64,000 bases of DNA, taken from Ampelocalamus luodianensis. Its lineage: Eukaryota > Streptophyta > Magnoliopsida > Poales > Poaceae. Positions 1-10,836 of the stretch are shown in pieces. The stretch lies in assembly GCA_036346255.1 (NCBI GenBank), contig CM070625.1:20979488-21043487 (forward strand). The letters run 5' to 3'. How positions within the stretch are numbered: the stretch's first letter is position 1; the number at the start of each line of letters is the position of its first letter. The notes under the pieces are model-generated. The model had not been told where the DNA came from and made no database searches. It saw only the letters and a list, made by a program, of their open reading frames with translations. Both the position numbers and the translations under genes were made by a program.

Positions 1-2315
1 GATCTATAAGCATGGCTAAGCACAATATTTTCCAAATGATCCTACTCCATACTATTGTATCAACTAGGTTTTTATCTAGGGTGACAATATGCTTGCTTCA
101 ATTACCAAAATTGGCCATACAAAGGATTTTAGGCATAACTATAAATTTAAAAACAGGAATTTAAATACTTGAATATAATTAAGCATGCAGTAATAATTTG
201 AAACAGAATTTAAATAATTTTAAATAATGGGTGCAAATATGATCAAGAATATAACTTGCCTCGCTTGAGGTGAGCAGATCAGCGATCGACATCGAGGTGA
301 TGTTGTTTTTCTTAACAGTCACCTAGTACTCACAAGCACTTTCTCGGGTAGTCTATGTGTACAATCACGATGATCATACAGTCAAAATCAATCCTCTTAT
401 GAGCTCTTGCAACTGGCGTCAAATCGACTCTCGAAGTCGCATTTAAATCTAATCGCGAAATAAGCCAAATTCAAACAAAATTCAAATAACAATTCAAATG
501 AACTCCAAATTAACTAATTTTGGTTTAGTTAGCTAGATCTTGAATTTAGACAAATTTAGAAATTTGAATGGGCTCAAACGGAGTTTGGATGCAAAAGATA
601 TAAGCTTTTGAAGTTTGAAATTACATGAAATGATAAATTTAGGGTTTAAAGAAATTTGTGATCAAATGAACTCAAAATTAAATAATTTTGATGTGGTTGG
701 CTAGATAATGATTTTATACAAATTTTCCAATTTGAAACACCCAATTTGGAGTTGGGATTCAAAAGATATGAATTTTTGAAGTTTGAATCCTTTTTAAAAC
801 CTAATTTCTGATTTTATTAGATTTTCCAATTTATTTTTCTAAAGGAAAAATAGATTATTGCGCAACGCTGACATCAGCACACAAATTTCCGAAATAAAAA
901 GAATTAAAATAAATTCTGACATGCGGGCCCCAAGCGTCGGTGACTCGGCTCACGGTGAACCCAGCCCACCGAGTTTTGGAACTCCGGTAGCGGTGGACCA
1001 TGCCACGCTGGTGACACGTAGGCATGCCACGTAGGCGAGAGTGCTGAGGTGGCACCCGCGTGGTGACATGGTGGCGCTGCGTGCGGTGCCACGTGAGCAC
1101 GGAGCGGCGCGGGCACTAGTACCAAGGGTCGCCGGCGATAGAGGCTCCGGCGACGACCGGTGAGGGTGCAAGAAGGGAGAGGGGAGTGCAAGGAGCATGG
1201 TGCGCTCACCCAGGTGGCCGGAGGGGGACGGAGGCGGCCGGCGGCGTGGAAGAAGCGGCGGCGTGGTTCGGGCTCCGGCGACGGAGGTGCTCCCGTGGTG
1301 CTCGGCGAGGCGAGTGCGCTGCCGGGACCGCGAAGGCACGACGATGCCAATGGTGGTGGCGGCGTGGACGCGGCGGTGGCGGTGGAGGTGCTAGAGGCGA
1401 CGGAAGAGGTGGCGGCCGGCGGCGGAAAAACACCGATTGCGGCGAGCTCAGAGGGGGAGAGGAAGAGTGAGTGACGGGGAGGAGATGAGGAGGGAGAGGG
1501 GCTCACCGTGCTCCCTTTATAGGGGCCGAGTGGCGGAGGAGTAGATCGTCTGCGCGGGATCGCGGCGGCGTTAGAGCTGTGAGCGAACCGACACGAAGAG
1601 AAGAGGAGAAGGTGGGGTGGAGGCGGTTAGGGCTCCGGGTCGTCTTGTGAACGAGGGCGCGAGGCGATGGGGGCGGCGGTTGTGAAGCTCCGTGCGCGCG
1701 GAAATGGTGGCCGGCTCGGGCGCGAGAGGAAGAAGAAGCGGGGGAAGAAGAAAGGGGTGGCGGGACCACTGCGCAATGGGTGGCGACTAGCGGGTGGGGC
1801 CGGGGAGTGAGGGAGAGAGGAAGGGAAATCGGGCGGGCTGGAGGCGCGGTGGGAAGGAGTGGGCCGGAGGGAGTTTTGGCCCAAAAGGCATTTCCGGATT
1901 TTAAATGATTTGCGATTTTAAATAATCAGTTAATTCCTTTTGGCTTTTTAGAAATAGCAAATAAAATCCAAAAATTATGAGAAAATTCACAGAAATTCCC
2001 ATACTTATTTTGGACTTAATAAAATTATTTCCCACTTAAAGTTGGCTTTTAATTTTGCAAATAAATTTGTTTTGGCTTTAAATTATTTAGAAAAAAACTT
2101 TTAAAAAAGCAGAAAATTCTAGAAATTAATTAAAATTTTATTTTTCAGATAAAACCAAATGAGACTTCAAGAACTTCAAATTTATTTTAAATTTTGACTT
2201 TTAAAATTGCAAAACTTCAAATAAAGCAATGAAACTCTATCAAATTTCAGAAAATTCAATAAAATAATTATTTTATTTTATTTTAATTTTGGTAACATAA
2301 CCTTGGGATGTTACA
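1..2315 (-). mobile_element. Partial LTR of a Ty3/gypsy-type retrotransposon, cut by the window edge
   Basis: On the minus strand this sequence begins TGTAACATCCC at position 2315, a typical grass LTR start, and runs off the window at base 1. It is AT-rich at both sides with a GC-rich block (about 900-1900). It resembles the larger solo LTR at 17095-22469: both share the end GGGATGTTACA, the 'GGATTATTGCGCA' stretch and the block around 'CGGCTCAC'. Whether it is a solo LTR or part of a full element cannot be decided, because its other end is outside the window. The ORFs in the GC-rich block overlap in several frames and look like composition artefacts. Confidence 0.8.
1515..1522 (-). promoter_or_regulatory. 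Probable LTR TATA box
   Basis: The minus strand reads CTATAAAG here, about 800 bases inside the LTR and upstream of its GC-rich block. The related LTR at 17095-22469 has CTATAAATAG in the corresponding place (21757-21766), which supports a real LTR promoter firing leftward. Confidence 0.5.
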
Positions 2316-2519
2316 GCAGTGAAATGAATCGAAGTACAAACACAACAATACAAATGAATAGTAGGAACAATCATTAAAAGTGCAAATATTACAACATTGC
2401 AAATGTGTACCCAATCCACGTACAAATATCATGCCATGAAAACGAAGCTTCTTGGTTCACATACAAATAGTAGTAGTAAAACATTACAAACATACACAGA
2501 GGTGAACTCCTCACGACAT

Positions 2520-4483
2520 ACGAACTAGTTATGCCTAGACGAGCTCGATCTGTTGGGGGGCAATCCTTCATGGAGTGCCCTGGGGTCATTGCATACCATG
2601 CACTTCTGTGAGCCAGTCTATTTCCCACGTTGGCTGTCATCTATATCATTTCAAAAGCACCACGTCTGCCATCGTCCCTTCCCAACTTGCTTCAACACTT
2701 TGTTTAGGACTCATTTCACCATCCCGACCAAAGATCCTTGTAGTTCATATCCACACCATATCAGTTGAACTCGGCACTCCATGTCTTGAAAAGATGGTGC
2801 ATGTTGTAGTACTCCGAGATGTACGACGTAGATATCTGCTTAACTTGTGTGCATTCCATGTATACATGCAAGCATGGCTTGTGTAGAAGCTTAGGCTTGT
2901 TGCACGTGTTGGTAGCCACATCAGGGAGTGTGCACGCATGCTTCCTATCCCCTCTAGCATGGTTATTCAGGTACTTTTAGTCCTCCTGGAAGCCCCTCTT
3001 TTGTCCCGTTCTCCCACATGTGGCTCGAGATGAGACTCCCTAGTATACATCACAGTCATCTCATCAAGCTCTTTCTAGATGGTGTCAAACTTGCACCACG
3101 GATTTTGCATGCACAACTTCTTGAAGGTCTTAAATAGATCCTTACCGTGGAACCGGCTGGAGAAATTTGCTGGAAGATACCTCATGCACCACCGGGTTTC
3201 CCATTCTTCATGGTGTTGACCGCAGACAATAACCCTGCATTACGGTCTATAATAATGAACACATTAGGTTGGTCTCCCACAATGGCCTGCTTGATATTTT
3301 TAAGGAACCACAAACAGCTATTTGTGTTCTTGTTTTCGACAATTGCAGAGGCAATGGGAAGAAGCTCGTCATTTGCATCTGCCACCACCACAATGAGTAT
3401 GGTGTTGTTGTACCTCCTGGTAAAGAAAGTGTTATCCATTATGGGCACTGAACGACAGAACTTGAAACCCTCTATGGCCCGACTGAGTGCCCATAACACA
3501 TGGTCCAATATGTAGCAATTGGTACCTCTACGAGGATCTAGTTTGTTCAGTTTATTTATGTGCATGCCCAGGTTTGCTTCTACAATATGTTGAAGCATCC
3601 TCGGCACAAGGTTGTACGCCTCCTCATATGCCCTGTACATGGATTCGATCACCTTCTGCTTAGCTTGTCGAACCTTGTTGTAGTTGACTGAATAACCAAC
3701 CCAATTAGCAACATCCGACATCAACATCTTAGGGGAGACAGGCACATCCTTCAAAACTAAGTGGCTGATGAAGCTTGCCACATATGTGGAAGTGACATTC
3801 CTATGCTACTACTGCATCCTACTCAGCTCGCAATCGTGGTCGATCAACACCATGATCGTGAAGTCAGTGCCATGGCCCTTCACCTTCTATGCATGGATCT
3901 TGCTAGAGCAACCTTCCACTTGACACTTTATTGTGTACTGAGTTGGGTTTCACCTGTGCACCCGGTACACATGGCTAATGGACACGACATACCTTGTTAT
4001 AGCTTGCTGCACGGCTACCTTTGGGAAATGTCACATTACTAACATGGTGACATCAACAAACCCTCATTGGGACTTGTGGTAACACAACTGACCACACGAC
4101 AAGTTCATCCATCCTTGAAGACACATAAGCCACCTCCCTTGAGAGAATTTTGCCCACATGAGCAGTACCCCCTACACCCTCAAGTGTGTCTTCTTTGCTA
4201 CCATCGATCATGAGTCGGCGTCCTCATCAGACACCAACTCATTTGGCTGGTTTGGTAGAAACTCATGGTAGTCAATACGTGCCGACCACTATTCTCCCAC
4301 CTCCTGATTTTGTACAAAATTATCAACAAGTCTTCTATCAGAGTCTTCCTTCAAATTAACACATTTCATGCTCCCGTCATCACCCACGTCTGCACTTCCC
4401 CACTCCCACTGGCACCAGCCTCATCAATGTTTGACAACACCCTTTCTTTGAATTGCTCATACACCATCAGCCTCCCGTATATC
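2520..4483 (-). pseudogene. Mutator-like (MULE, MURA-type) transposase, decayed
   Basis: This was a DDE transposase that cuts and inserts a Mutator-like element. Reading leftward, about 3980-3800 gives a MuDR-type DNA-binding region (IKCQVEGCSSKIHA, then a late His-x-Cys). The longest open stretch, 3781-3182, holds the MULE catalytic domain: VGYSVNYNKVRQAKQ, then VPIMDNTFFTRRYNNTIL, DANDELLPIASAIVE and CLWFLKNIKQAIVG. A frameshift near 3180 leads to WCMRYLPANF and NPWCKFDTI, as in intact relatives. About 2590-2550 shows a CCHC zinc-knuckle remnant split by a frameshift (KCMVCND and GHSMKDC). Stops and frameshifts are scattered throughout, so it is dead. The 5' part of the gene continues across the CACTA insertion at 4484-6005. 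Confidence 0.8.
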
Positions 4484-4509
4484 CACTACTACAAAAAGGC
4501 TAATACTGG

Positions 4510-4745
4510 ACGCCTCATCACAAACGGTTGACCAAAACCGTCTGTATTACATGCAATCACAGACGGTTTTGGTTTAGAGATCGTCTGTATAACTAGATGC
4601 GCTCAAAACCATCTGTGAAGAGGTAATATCACAGACGATTCATATTGAAAACTGTCTGTGAAGTATCACAAACGGTTCAAAACTCAAACCGTTTGTGATA
4701 ATTGTAGACTTCACAGACGATTTTTAATTATAACCGTCTGTGCTA
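4510..4745. repeat. 5' subterminal repeat cluster of CACTA copy A
   Basis: Multiple inverted pairs of a unit resembling CACAGACGGTTTTGG / AACCGTCTGTG. Such subterminal repeats bind the element-encoded DNA-binding protein in the En/Spm system. Here they also lie upstream of the internal ORF. Confidence 0.85.
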
Positions 4746-4861
4746 ATACCGCTTCAGCTCCCCGATGAGTTTCTTCATCACCGATGCATCTCTTTGTCGC
4801 GTCAATGCCGCTTCGACTCCCTAATGCGTCTCTTTGTCTCACACGCTGAATTTATTCCTTG

Positions 4862-4870
4862 TTTTATAAA
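4862..4870 (+). promoter_or_regulatory. TATA box of the CACTA internal transcription unit (copy A)
   Basis: TTTTATAAA followed by AAGGATCATCCGCC. The same block recurs about 60-85 bases upstream of the first ATG in copy B (24291-24300, minus) and in the F-box unit (23205-23215, minus). That conservation argues it is a promoter element. Confidence 0.55.
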
Positions 4871-4937
4871 AAGGATCATCCGCCATCGAAGATGATCATC
4901 ATCCCCACATATAACTCCAGTACTCTTCTAAAGCAAA

Positions 4938-5440
4938 ATGGCTCCCTCTTCTGTTTCCTTGTCGTAGGCATTCATGGCCTACCTGGCCATACTGTACGAG
5001 AACCTCTCTGGCCGTACGTTGGCGGATGAGATGGAAGGACACTATTTTAACAGTGTCCTCACTCCTCTGTTTGAGGATTTGCTAGAGCATGGTGGCGGCC
5101 ACCTTCCACCGTCTTGACATCCACCTCCACTGCATCTTCCGAGTGATCTCCCACTTCTGGTGAGTTTACCGCGTCATCGATGTGGTTCTCCACAACAACA
5201 TTGCACGTCTCCAGGAGGCTCACCATCACTTGGACTACTTAATCGAGGCGGCGGGCGACCGAGTCGACCATGCTGAGACCCCTCAAGCAAGGGAAGAGAG
5301 CCTGTGGACACAATTCTTCTTGATTCAACAGTTTAAGGGTCTTCGGGAGACACTTGAATGAGCGCGTCAGCGGGTGGACACATTTCATGCTGATGATCAC
5401 GAACTGTCTGATGCCGACGCATTTCCACTGGATGTCCACG
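4938..5440 (+). pseudogene. Unknown CACTA internal ORF, broken copy
   Basis: The ATG at 4938 opens MAPSSVSLS and then meets a TAG. Reading on, MAYLAILYENLSGRTLADE follows, closely matching the ORF at 24221-23715. A one-base insertion near 5090 and further shifts move the match between frames. Later matching blocks include YLIEAAGDRVDHAETPQAR (about 5240-5300) and a Gln/Leu/Arg-rich helix-like stretch (about 5310-5390). I do not recognise a family. Its interest is that two separate CACTA elements carry the same ORF in the same position behind the same TATA block. Confidence 0.6.
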
Positions 5441-5538
5441 CGCTCCCCGCCGCCATGCTTCTTGAATTTGCAGGGGCTTGATGAAGTTGCTTGTGGTTGC
5501 TTGACGACCCCCTGAAAGTGGCTGAGGGACTACGAATA

Positions 5539-5560
5539 ATATATATATATATATATATAT
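5539..5560. repeat. (AT)n microsatellite
   Basis: Perfect AT dinucleotide run of about 22 bases between the internal ORF and the 3' subterminal repeats of CACTA copy A. Confidence 0.95.
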
Positions 5561-5609
5561 GAAGCCGGTTTTATAGGCAGAAACAACCATTGCTTGGACA
5601 CTTATAGAG

Positions 5610-5985
5610 AAAAGTCATCACACACAATTTCAGCTACAAACCGTTTGTGGTACATCATATATTACAGACGATTTCAGCTACAAACCGTCTATGATAGCTT
5701 AGTCATCACAGACGGTTTCAACTACAAACCGTTTGTGATACATCATATATCACAAACAGTTTCAGCGATAAATCGTTTGTGATACATAAGCTATCACAGA
5801 CGATTTAAGCTACAAACCGTGTGTGATAAACAACTATCATAGATGATTCTGAGTTAATAACCGTCTATGATAGTCTACATCATAGATGGTTCAAAACTTT
5901 CTGTAATGACCGCATGTCATTACTGACCCATAAACTCAGACGACTCACAAAATCGTCTGTGATGACATTTTTGAACTGTCTGTGA
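5610..5985. repeat. 3' subterminal repeat cluster of CACTA copy A
   Basis: About a dozen inverted half-units such as ACAAACCGTTTGTGATA and TCACAGACGGTTTCA, in alternating orientation, ending just before the 3' terminus at 6005. Confidence 0.85.
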
Positions 5986-6005
5986 AGACCTTTTCTATAG
6001 TAGTG

Positions 6006-6390
6006 ATCATTGCCTCAGGATTCCTCGCAAACTCCATGTACTATCCCCATGCAACACTACCCTTCACCTTGTGTAAGTCCCATACATCCTTCGTTGACCC
6101 TCTTAGATTGGTGCATGTTACCGCTTCGATGAAAAGCTTCTCCCTTGATGTCTCCCTGCCAAACTCTCTTCAAATGCAGCTCCTCAATTCTTCAATGCCA
6201 TCTCCTTCAGGCCCTCCGCCCGTACCACGTTATATTGGCATCTTGATAGGTCCAACCCACTTGGTCCATCCTGTACGACACCGTCATCATAAAACACAAG
6301 CAATTCTTTCATGTTGGACGTTACCTATGACCAAAACAACTCAATACACTTTATATCCATGTTTCCAACAATTCATAAATTTTTAGTACC
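6006..6390 (-). pseudogene. Upstream part of the same Mutator-like gene, beyond the CACTA insertion
   Basis: The minus-strand reading continues from 6006 into 4483 with only the ATC target duplication between them. Across the junction the frame reads roughly NPEAMI then YGRLMVYEQF, and the paralogous copy at 7046-7224 reads NPEAAIYERAMVYVQF without interruption. Further upstream an open stretch (about 6330-6210, GLDLSRCQYNVVRAEGL) looks protein-coding, but I do not recognise a domain. It is broken by stops. The link to the transposase gene is inferred from continuity, not from a recognised domain. Confidence 0.55.
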
Positions 6391-7045
6391 TACGAAATAA
6401 ACTTATTATCCATGTTTTCAACAAACAACATATTTTCTCTACGTACTTAGTAAACTTGCTATCCACATTCCCAACATTTACCATATTTTTTTACATACGC
6501 AACACAATATTATTTGTACACAATATGTGCTAAAGATATTATTTGTAAACGTCACCTAAATAGTTGGCACTATTTAATCTACATTTTCCAACACTACCAA
6601 AGCAACTAAATTTTGCTAATCCTTACCTAGTTACGTTACCTAATCATTGGCTAATTAGCAAACTAGTAAAATAATAACGACTATTTTCCAAATCACGCCA
6701 CGTCAAAAAATATCATAAGCATCAACAACCATGTTTAAGCAACCATAACATTGCCAAATAGTTAATCAAATACCAATCACACAATTAATATACAACATGC
6801 ATGCGAAAAAACTTTACCTCTTCTCGAAGATCTTCACTTGATCTACAACTTCATCAAGTACTACAACTTCTAAATCCCGCTCTAAATACTCTAAATCGGC
6901 TCCAAAACATGATTTTATCACTTCCCTCTCGTTCCCTTTCTCTTTCTCTCGCTCGCTCCACTCTATCTCTCTGCACTGAAGAAACGAGGAATGTCGGCGA
7001 GAGAGGCACGGTCGCGTTGGTTAAATGGAGACCACGAGAGCAACC
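6391..7045. other. AT-rich spacer, no gene seen
   Basis: Low-complexity AT-rich sequence up to about 6800, then a short CT-rich stretch (about 6915-6975). No coding frame, terminal repeat or RNA gene could be supported. Confidence 0.6.
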
Positions 7046-7240
7046 TCTAGCAAGTCTTCTTTCATAGTCCTCCTCAAAACAACACATTCCGTGCTCCCGT
7101 CTTCATGCACCGCCTCCACTTCCCTGCTCCCACTGGCACCAGCATCATCAAGGTTTGTTGGCACCCAATGTACGAATTGCACGTATACCATCGCTCTCTC
7201 GTATATCGCCGCCTCGGGGTTCACATCACTCTACATGTTC
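7046..7240 (-). pseudogene. Second copy of part of the Mutator-like gene (uninterrupted paralogous site)
   Basis: This segment matches 4322-4483 joined directly to 6006-6035. Minus-strand readings share LDDAGASGS against IDEAGASGS, and AMVYVQF against LMVYEQF. At the point where copy one is split by the CACTA element, this copy reads straight through (GTATATC followed by GCCGCCTCGGGGTTC). It therefore serves as an in-window empty site. It has diverged strongly, so the duplication is old. Confidence 0.65.
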
Positions 7241-7338
7241 TAGCCCCAGGCAACGGTATCGCAGAAAGGATTAGATTTGTGCAGGCCTAAGATAAGATAA
7301 GCTAAAGCGAAGGTACTCCTTCACACTTGATGCGTCTC

Positions 7339-7860
7339 TCATGTCAGCACTGTGGAAAGATGGAGACCCGAGGCCCACACCTTCCACTTTCGGTGGGGAG
7401 AGATGACAATCACTCTTCAGGATGTGTTCATGTTGACCGGTCCGTCGATAAGGTGAGCTGCAGTTGTTCCACCTCTGAAGTCAGCGGATTGGAAGGTCCA
7501 CATGGAGCATTGATTTGGTCGACCTATCCCAGAGCGGACCCATGGTGTCCCTCAGTCATGGCTTAGGCATTTCTTTCACTGCCTGGATAGTGTGCCCGAC
7601 GAGGTTGTTTGGACACACCTCGTAGCGTACTTGTTTTTTTGTTTTGTTGGGACTTGTTTCCCACGATACAGAGGTAGATTAGATTTCTGATATGTTTTGA
7701 TCTGACAAAATTGGCCAGAGTCAGCTTGCTGGAGCACCGCAGCCCACTCAGTGATCTCTGTGCGTTCTCCGCACATAGAGAGGTCCATCTGACCGGTTGA
7801 CGCACCCCACCGATCAAATTGCACGTATGACTAGGCCACAATGGCAGGCACCACAAGATG
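7339..7860 (+). pseudogene. Plant mobile domain (PMD, MAIN-like) gene fragment
   Basis: One frame gives VERWRPEAHTFHFRWGEM, then TITLQDVFMLTG, ADWKVHME, PIPERTHGVPQSWLRHFF and DEVVWTHLVAYLFF. This is the pattern of the plant mobile domain (PF10536), found in MAIN-type silencing proteins and in many plant transposons. TGA stops interrupt the frame after GPSIR and after KVHMEH, and the match fades after about 7665. No start codon or upstream exon is evident. The gene lies next to Mutator-like sequence in opposite orientation. PMD genes are often carried by Mutator-like or gypsy elements, so a transposon origin is likely but not shown. Confidence 0.72.
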
Positions 7861-8239
7861 ACTCAGACGAGTGATCCAGATTGTGTCCAATTTGTAGCTC
7901 TCTATATGCACATTGCACTTCTTTGTATGACACAAGTATGCCGTTTGTATCACTTTGTCTCTAGGTCACTTTCCATCTTGTGCATGTTCTTTCCATCCTG
8001 TTCGAACAACAGGATAGGTACTACATATTACGTGGTAGTGGGCTTTAAACACTATTGGACAATCGATAAAGTTTTGCACCAAAATGGACCCTACACGCCA
8101 TTTAACACCATATTTCCTTCATGAATTATATCCAAGAATTGTTCGGGCTTGCAATTAATTGGGTTACTCTGTATTCATGCCTCAAACACACCATAATTCA
8201 TAGCTATGCGCCTTCACAGTGAAAACGATGTGCCTCCAG

Positions 8240-8350
8240 CATACCATGTCACCCCACCTTTTCAGACTGAAAAGACCATACCATGTTATGCGACATTTTT
8301 AGACTGAAATGGTCACACCATGCCATGTCACCTTTTTAGACTGAAATGAC
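8240..8350. repeat. 37-bp tandem repeat, about three copies
   Basis: The motif TTTTTAGACTGAAATG with CATACCATG/CACCATGCC upstream recurs with AGACTGA at 8264, 8301 and 8338, an exact 37-base period. Confidence 0.75.
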
Positions 8351-8626
8351 AACACACACCAGCATTTCTTAGTGAATAAACATCACTCACTAGCTTTTCG
8401 TAGCAAATTGAAACCTCGCTAAGCTTTTCCGTGCCAAAAGATTCCCTCGCGGACGTGAGTGCACCTCTATTCACAAAATTTTACTCTCTCAACACTATAG
8501 TCTAACCGCTTATAAAACCGGGATACAATCCACCACCACATCCAACACTCCACTATACTTAATTTCAAAAATAGAGAGAAAGGAGGGAGAAGAGAGGTAG
8601 AGGAGATCACTTCATCGGGTTTGGGG

Positions 8627-9340
8627 ATGTCGGACTATGGGGAGATGATGCCGAAGTGGAGTGTGTTGTTGGGAAGGTGGGAACCTACCCTGACCTTTCT
8701 TGCAAGGATGCACTTGTACCATCAAAGTTTCTACACCCACAGTGCGATTGCGATAACCCACCAATGATCATTCAGTCCACACATCGAGAGACTGCCACTC
8801 AAACTTACTACATGTGTAGGGATTACCGCATAAGAGAATCTTGCACATCAATATTTCACATTTCATGTTGCATTTTACATATCACTAACTTTATCCGTGC
8901 AAAATGATAGGTGTTGGAGCATTGCTACTTCTTCCAATAGATCGACGGTCTGGAGAAGTGCGACGATGCATTCATTTAGCAGAAGTACACGCTGAACTAT
9001 GTAGTTGCGCCTGAGAACTTTACCCGTTGAAAACTTTACTCAACCGAGAGCGGGAAAGATAAGGGAAAGACACCAATGGTCTTTGCGGAACCAAAGTGGT
9101 AATGGAAGCCCAAATGTGTCATTACAACCGACCATGAGGAGGCCCTGACGAAGGCCCGAGCCGAGCGTAGGGAAGACAAGGGAAAGACATCGATATTCCC
9201 TGAATCTCCTACTGAGCGGGAGATTATTTCGGACTGGCATACACCTCTAAGTGTAAGCCAAGTACTGGGAAGCCCTCGCAAAGGCTCGTGCCAGTAGGGC
9301 TACGGGGAGAAGGGGAAGGCAATGATGGATCCTAATGCAT
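8627..9340 (+). pseudogene. GRF-type zinc-finger gene, decayed
   Basis: The ATG at 8627 opens MSDYGEMMPKWSV, the usual start of a grass family of small GRF zinc-finger proteins. A shift of frame follows, then TYPDLSCKDALVPSKF and a Cys-rich block (PQCDCDNPPMIIQSTH, YYMCRDYR). After an apparent intron (about 8835-8910) comes CYFFQ-stop-IDGLEKCDD, matching the family's CxFFQWIDGPE block with Trp changed to a stop. Downstream (9040-9320) two charged stretches repeat the motif DKGKT, probably from the low-complexity tail. GRF fingers bind single-stranded nucleic acid in characterised proteins. No function can be claimed for this broken copy. Confidence 0.65.
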
Positions 9341-10530
9341 AGGATGTATAGCTGCAAGCCTGACTTCTTTTCCATCACCCAGTGTTTTCGATTCCAAAAG
9401 GCACCATGTATTTTACCTTTAGTTCGGGTTGATGGTTCATGTATGTTGTCATTTATATCGTAGGAGTAGCGAGGCAAACATATGCACCTAACCGAACCCC
9501 GTGAGCCATGCAATTCGCACATTCATTACGAAGTCTTATTATCAGGGTAGAAATCTTATCTTCATAATTTAATTACATTATTATCCTTTGTTTAATTTTT
9601 CGATCTTTCTCTATATAAAAAATCCCTTTTCTAATTTATGTATGTTGTTAAATCATGTTGCAATCGAAATCATCAAAAGTTCGTTCAAATCGGAGAAGGG
9701 TTTTATGCCGTGGTACGGCGCCTTGCCACGCTCTGGAAGGACGATAGGCTCCTAGGCTGCTTCCAACGGTCCCAGAGCGTGACTGCTAGGTCCTGCGCTC
9801 CCCCTGTGTGGTAGGCCACATGCACTGCGGCAAGACACATGCGGCGCTTCCAAAGCAAAGTACAATGCAGCCACGGTCTAAAAGCATTGTAAGGGAGACA
9901 TGTGGTCTAACTAACCTACTACAGTGCCAATTATGTATTTACGGACGATCAAAGACCAGATATGAAAAACCGAATCGAAAAGAGGCAGATGGCCCAAAAA
10001 CTCGAGCTTAGCATCCCATCCCATGGCTAGCTAGATGTAGCCTATAGCTACATGGAGTAAAGCTGGCGATCGAACCCCTTCGGCATCGCGCACAGTAGCC
10101 CAACAGTGCCCGGGCACGTGGATGGGCGGGACCCTCGCAGCAGCGTCACTGTGCTAGCCGCGCCGACCACTATTGGATCTCTCGTGCACGGCTTCAAGGG
10201 CGCGCCGTACTGGTAGTCAAGCAACTCGGGTCGTCGTCGTTGTAAAGCCGGCCATCATAAGTTCCCCTGTTTCGTGGTACTATAGGCCGAGCCATCTGTA
10301 CGGCTTCCCCCTGCGGTGGAGTTAACTCACCGCAGCAGCAGAGCACGACAAAGCCGATCCATGAGAGGTCCACAGTATTGTGGCGTATATGGATCGACTT
10401 ATGATTTTTGGATCGATATCTCTTGATTCGAACCGTACATTGTACGGGTGTTATGTTCAATCACCGCTTAAAAATTAATCGCATTACGTAATTGAAAATG
10501 GCTTAGATCCAAATCGATCTCAACAGCTCC
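9341..10530. other. No gene seen
   Basis: Mixed-composition sequence. The short ORFs overlap in several frames and have no recognisable motif. No terminal repeats or target duplications were found. Confidence 0.5.
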
Positions 10531-10836
10531 CACAGTGATACCTCTCCAATGCCGCTGCTCCCCTCTACCGGGATCCCACCGAATCCTTGGGCTGCAGTCC
10601 TACAAGAAAATTTTCCTCAGGCAAGCTAGAAGAGCCATTTTGGGAGTCCATTGGGACAGGGTTTCTAGCTCGATCCATGCGAAATCCCCAGGAAAAAAAA
10701 TACCTCGCCACCCGAGACAATTTCTCTCCACTGCATTGCATGAGGCCGTGACCTCTCTCCGTCACCACTAAGAGGCACTGAAACCCTCCTCCTCCTCCCC
10801 ACCCACCTCTCTCCCAAGAATCCACACACCCACACC

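Larger units (their letters stand above)
4484..6005 (+). mobile_element. Complete non-autonomous CACTA element (copy A)
   Basis: The element starts CACTACTACAAAAAGG and ends with the reverse complement CCTTTTCTATAGTAGTG. It is flanked by the 3-bp target duplication ATC (4481-4483 and 6006-6008), the expected size for CACTA (En/Spm-type) elements. Both subterminal regions are packed with inverted copies of CACAGACGGTT/AACCGTCTGTG. It encodes no transposase, so it would depend on a TNP2-type enzyme from a relative such as the element ending at 42459, whose end is nearly the same sequence. Its interior carries a broken copy of a small unknown ORF. It is inserted in the Mutator-like gene. Confidence 0.92.

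Noticed and set aside
904..1900. Several overlapping ORFs of 60-200 codons in the LTR GC-rich block
   Set aside because: Lie inside an LTR, open in all frames, low-complexity composition; the related LTR does not preserve the same frames.
4510..4745. Regular CAGACGGTT repeats as possible satellite or CRISPR
   Set aside because: They are bounded by CACTA termini and a 3-bp duplication, so they are transposon subterminal repeats.
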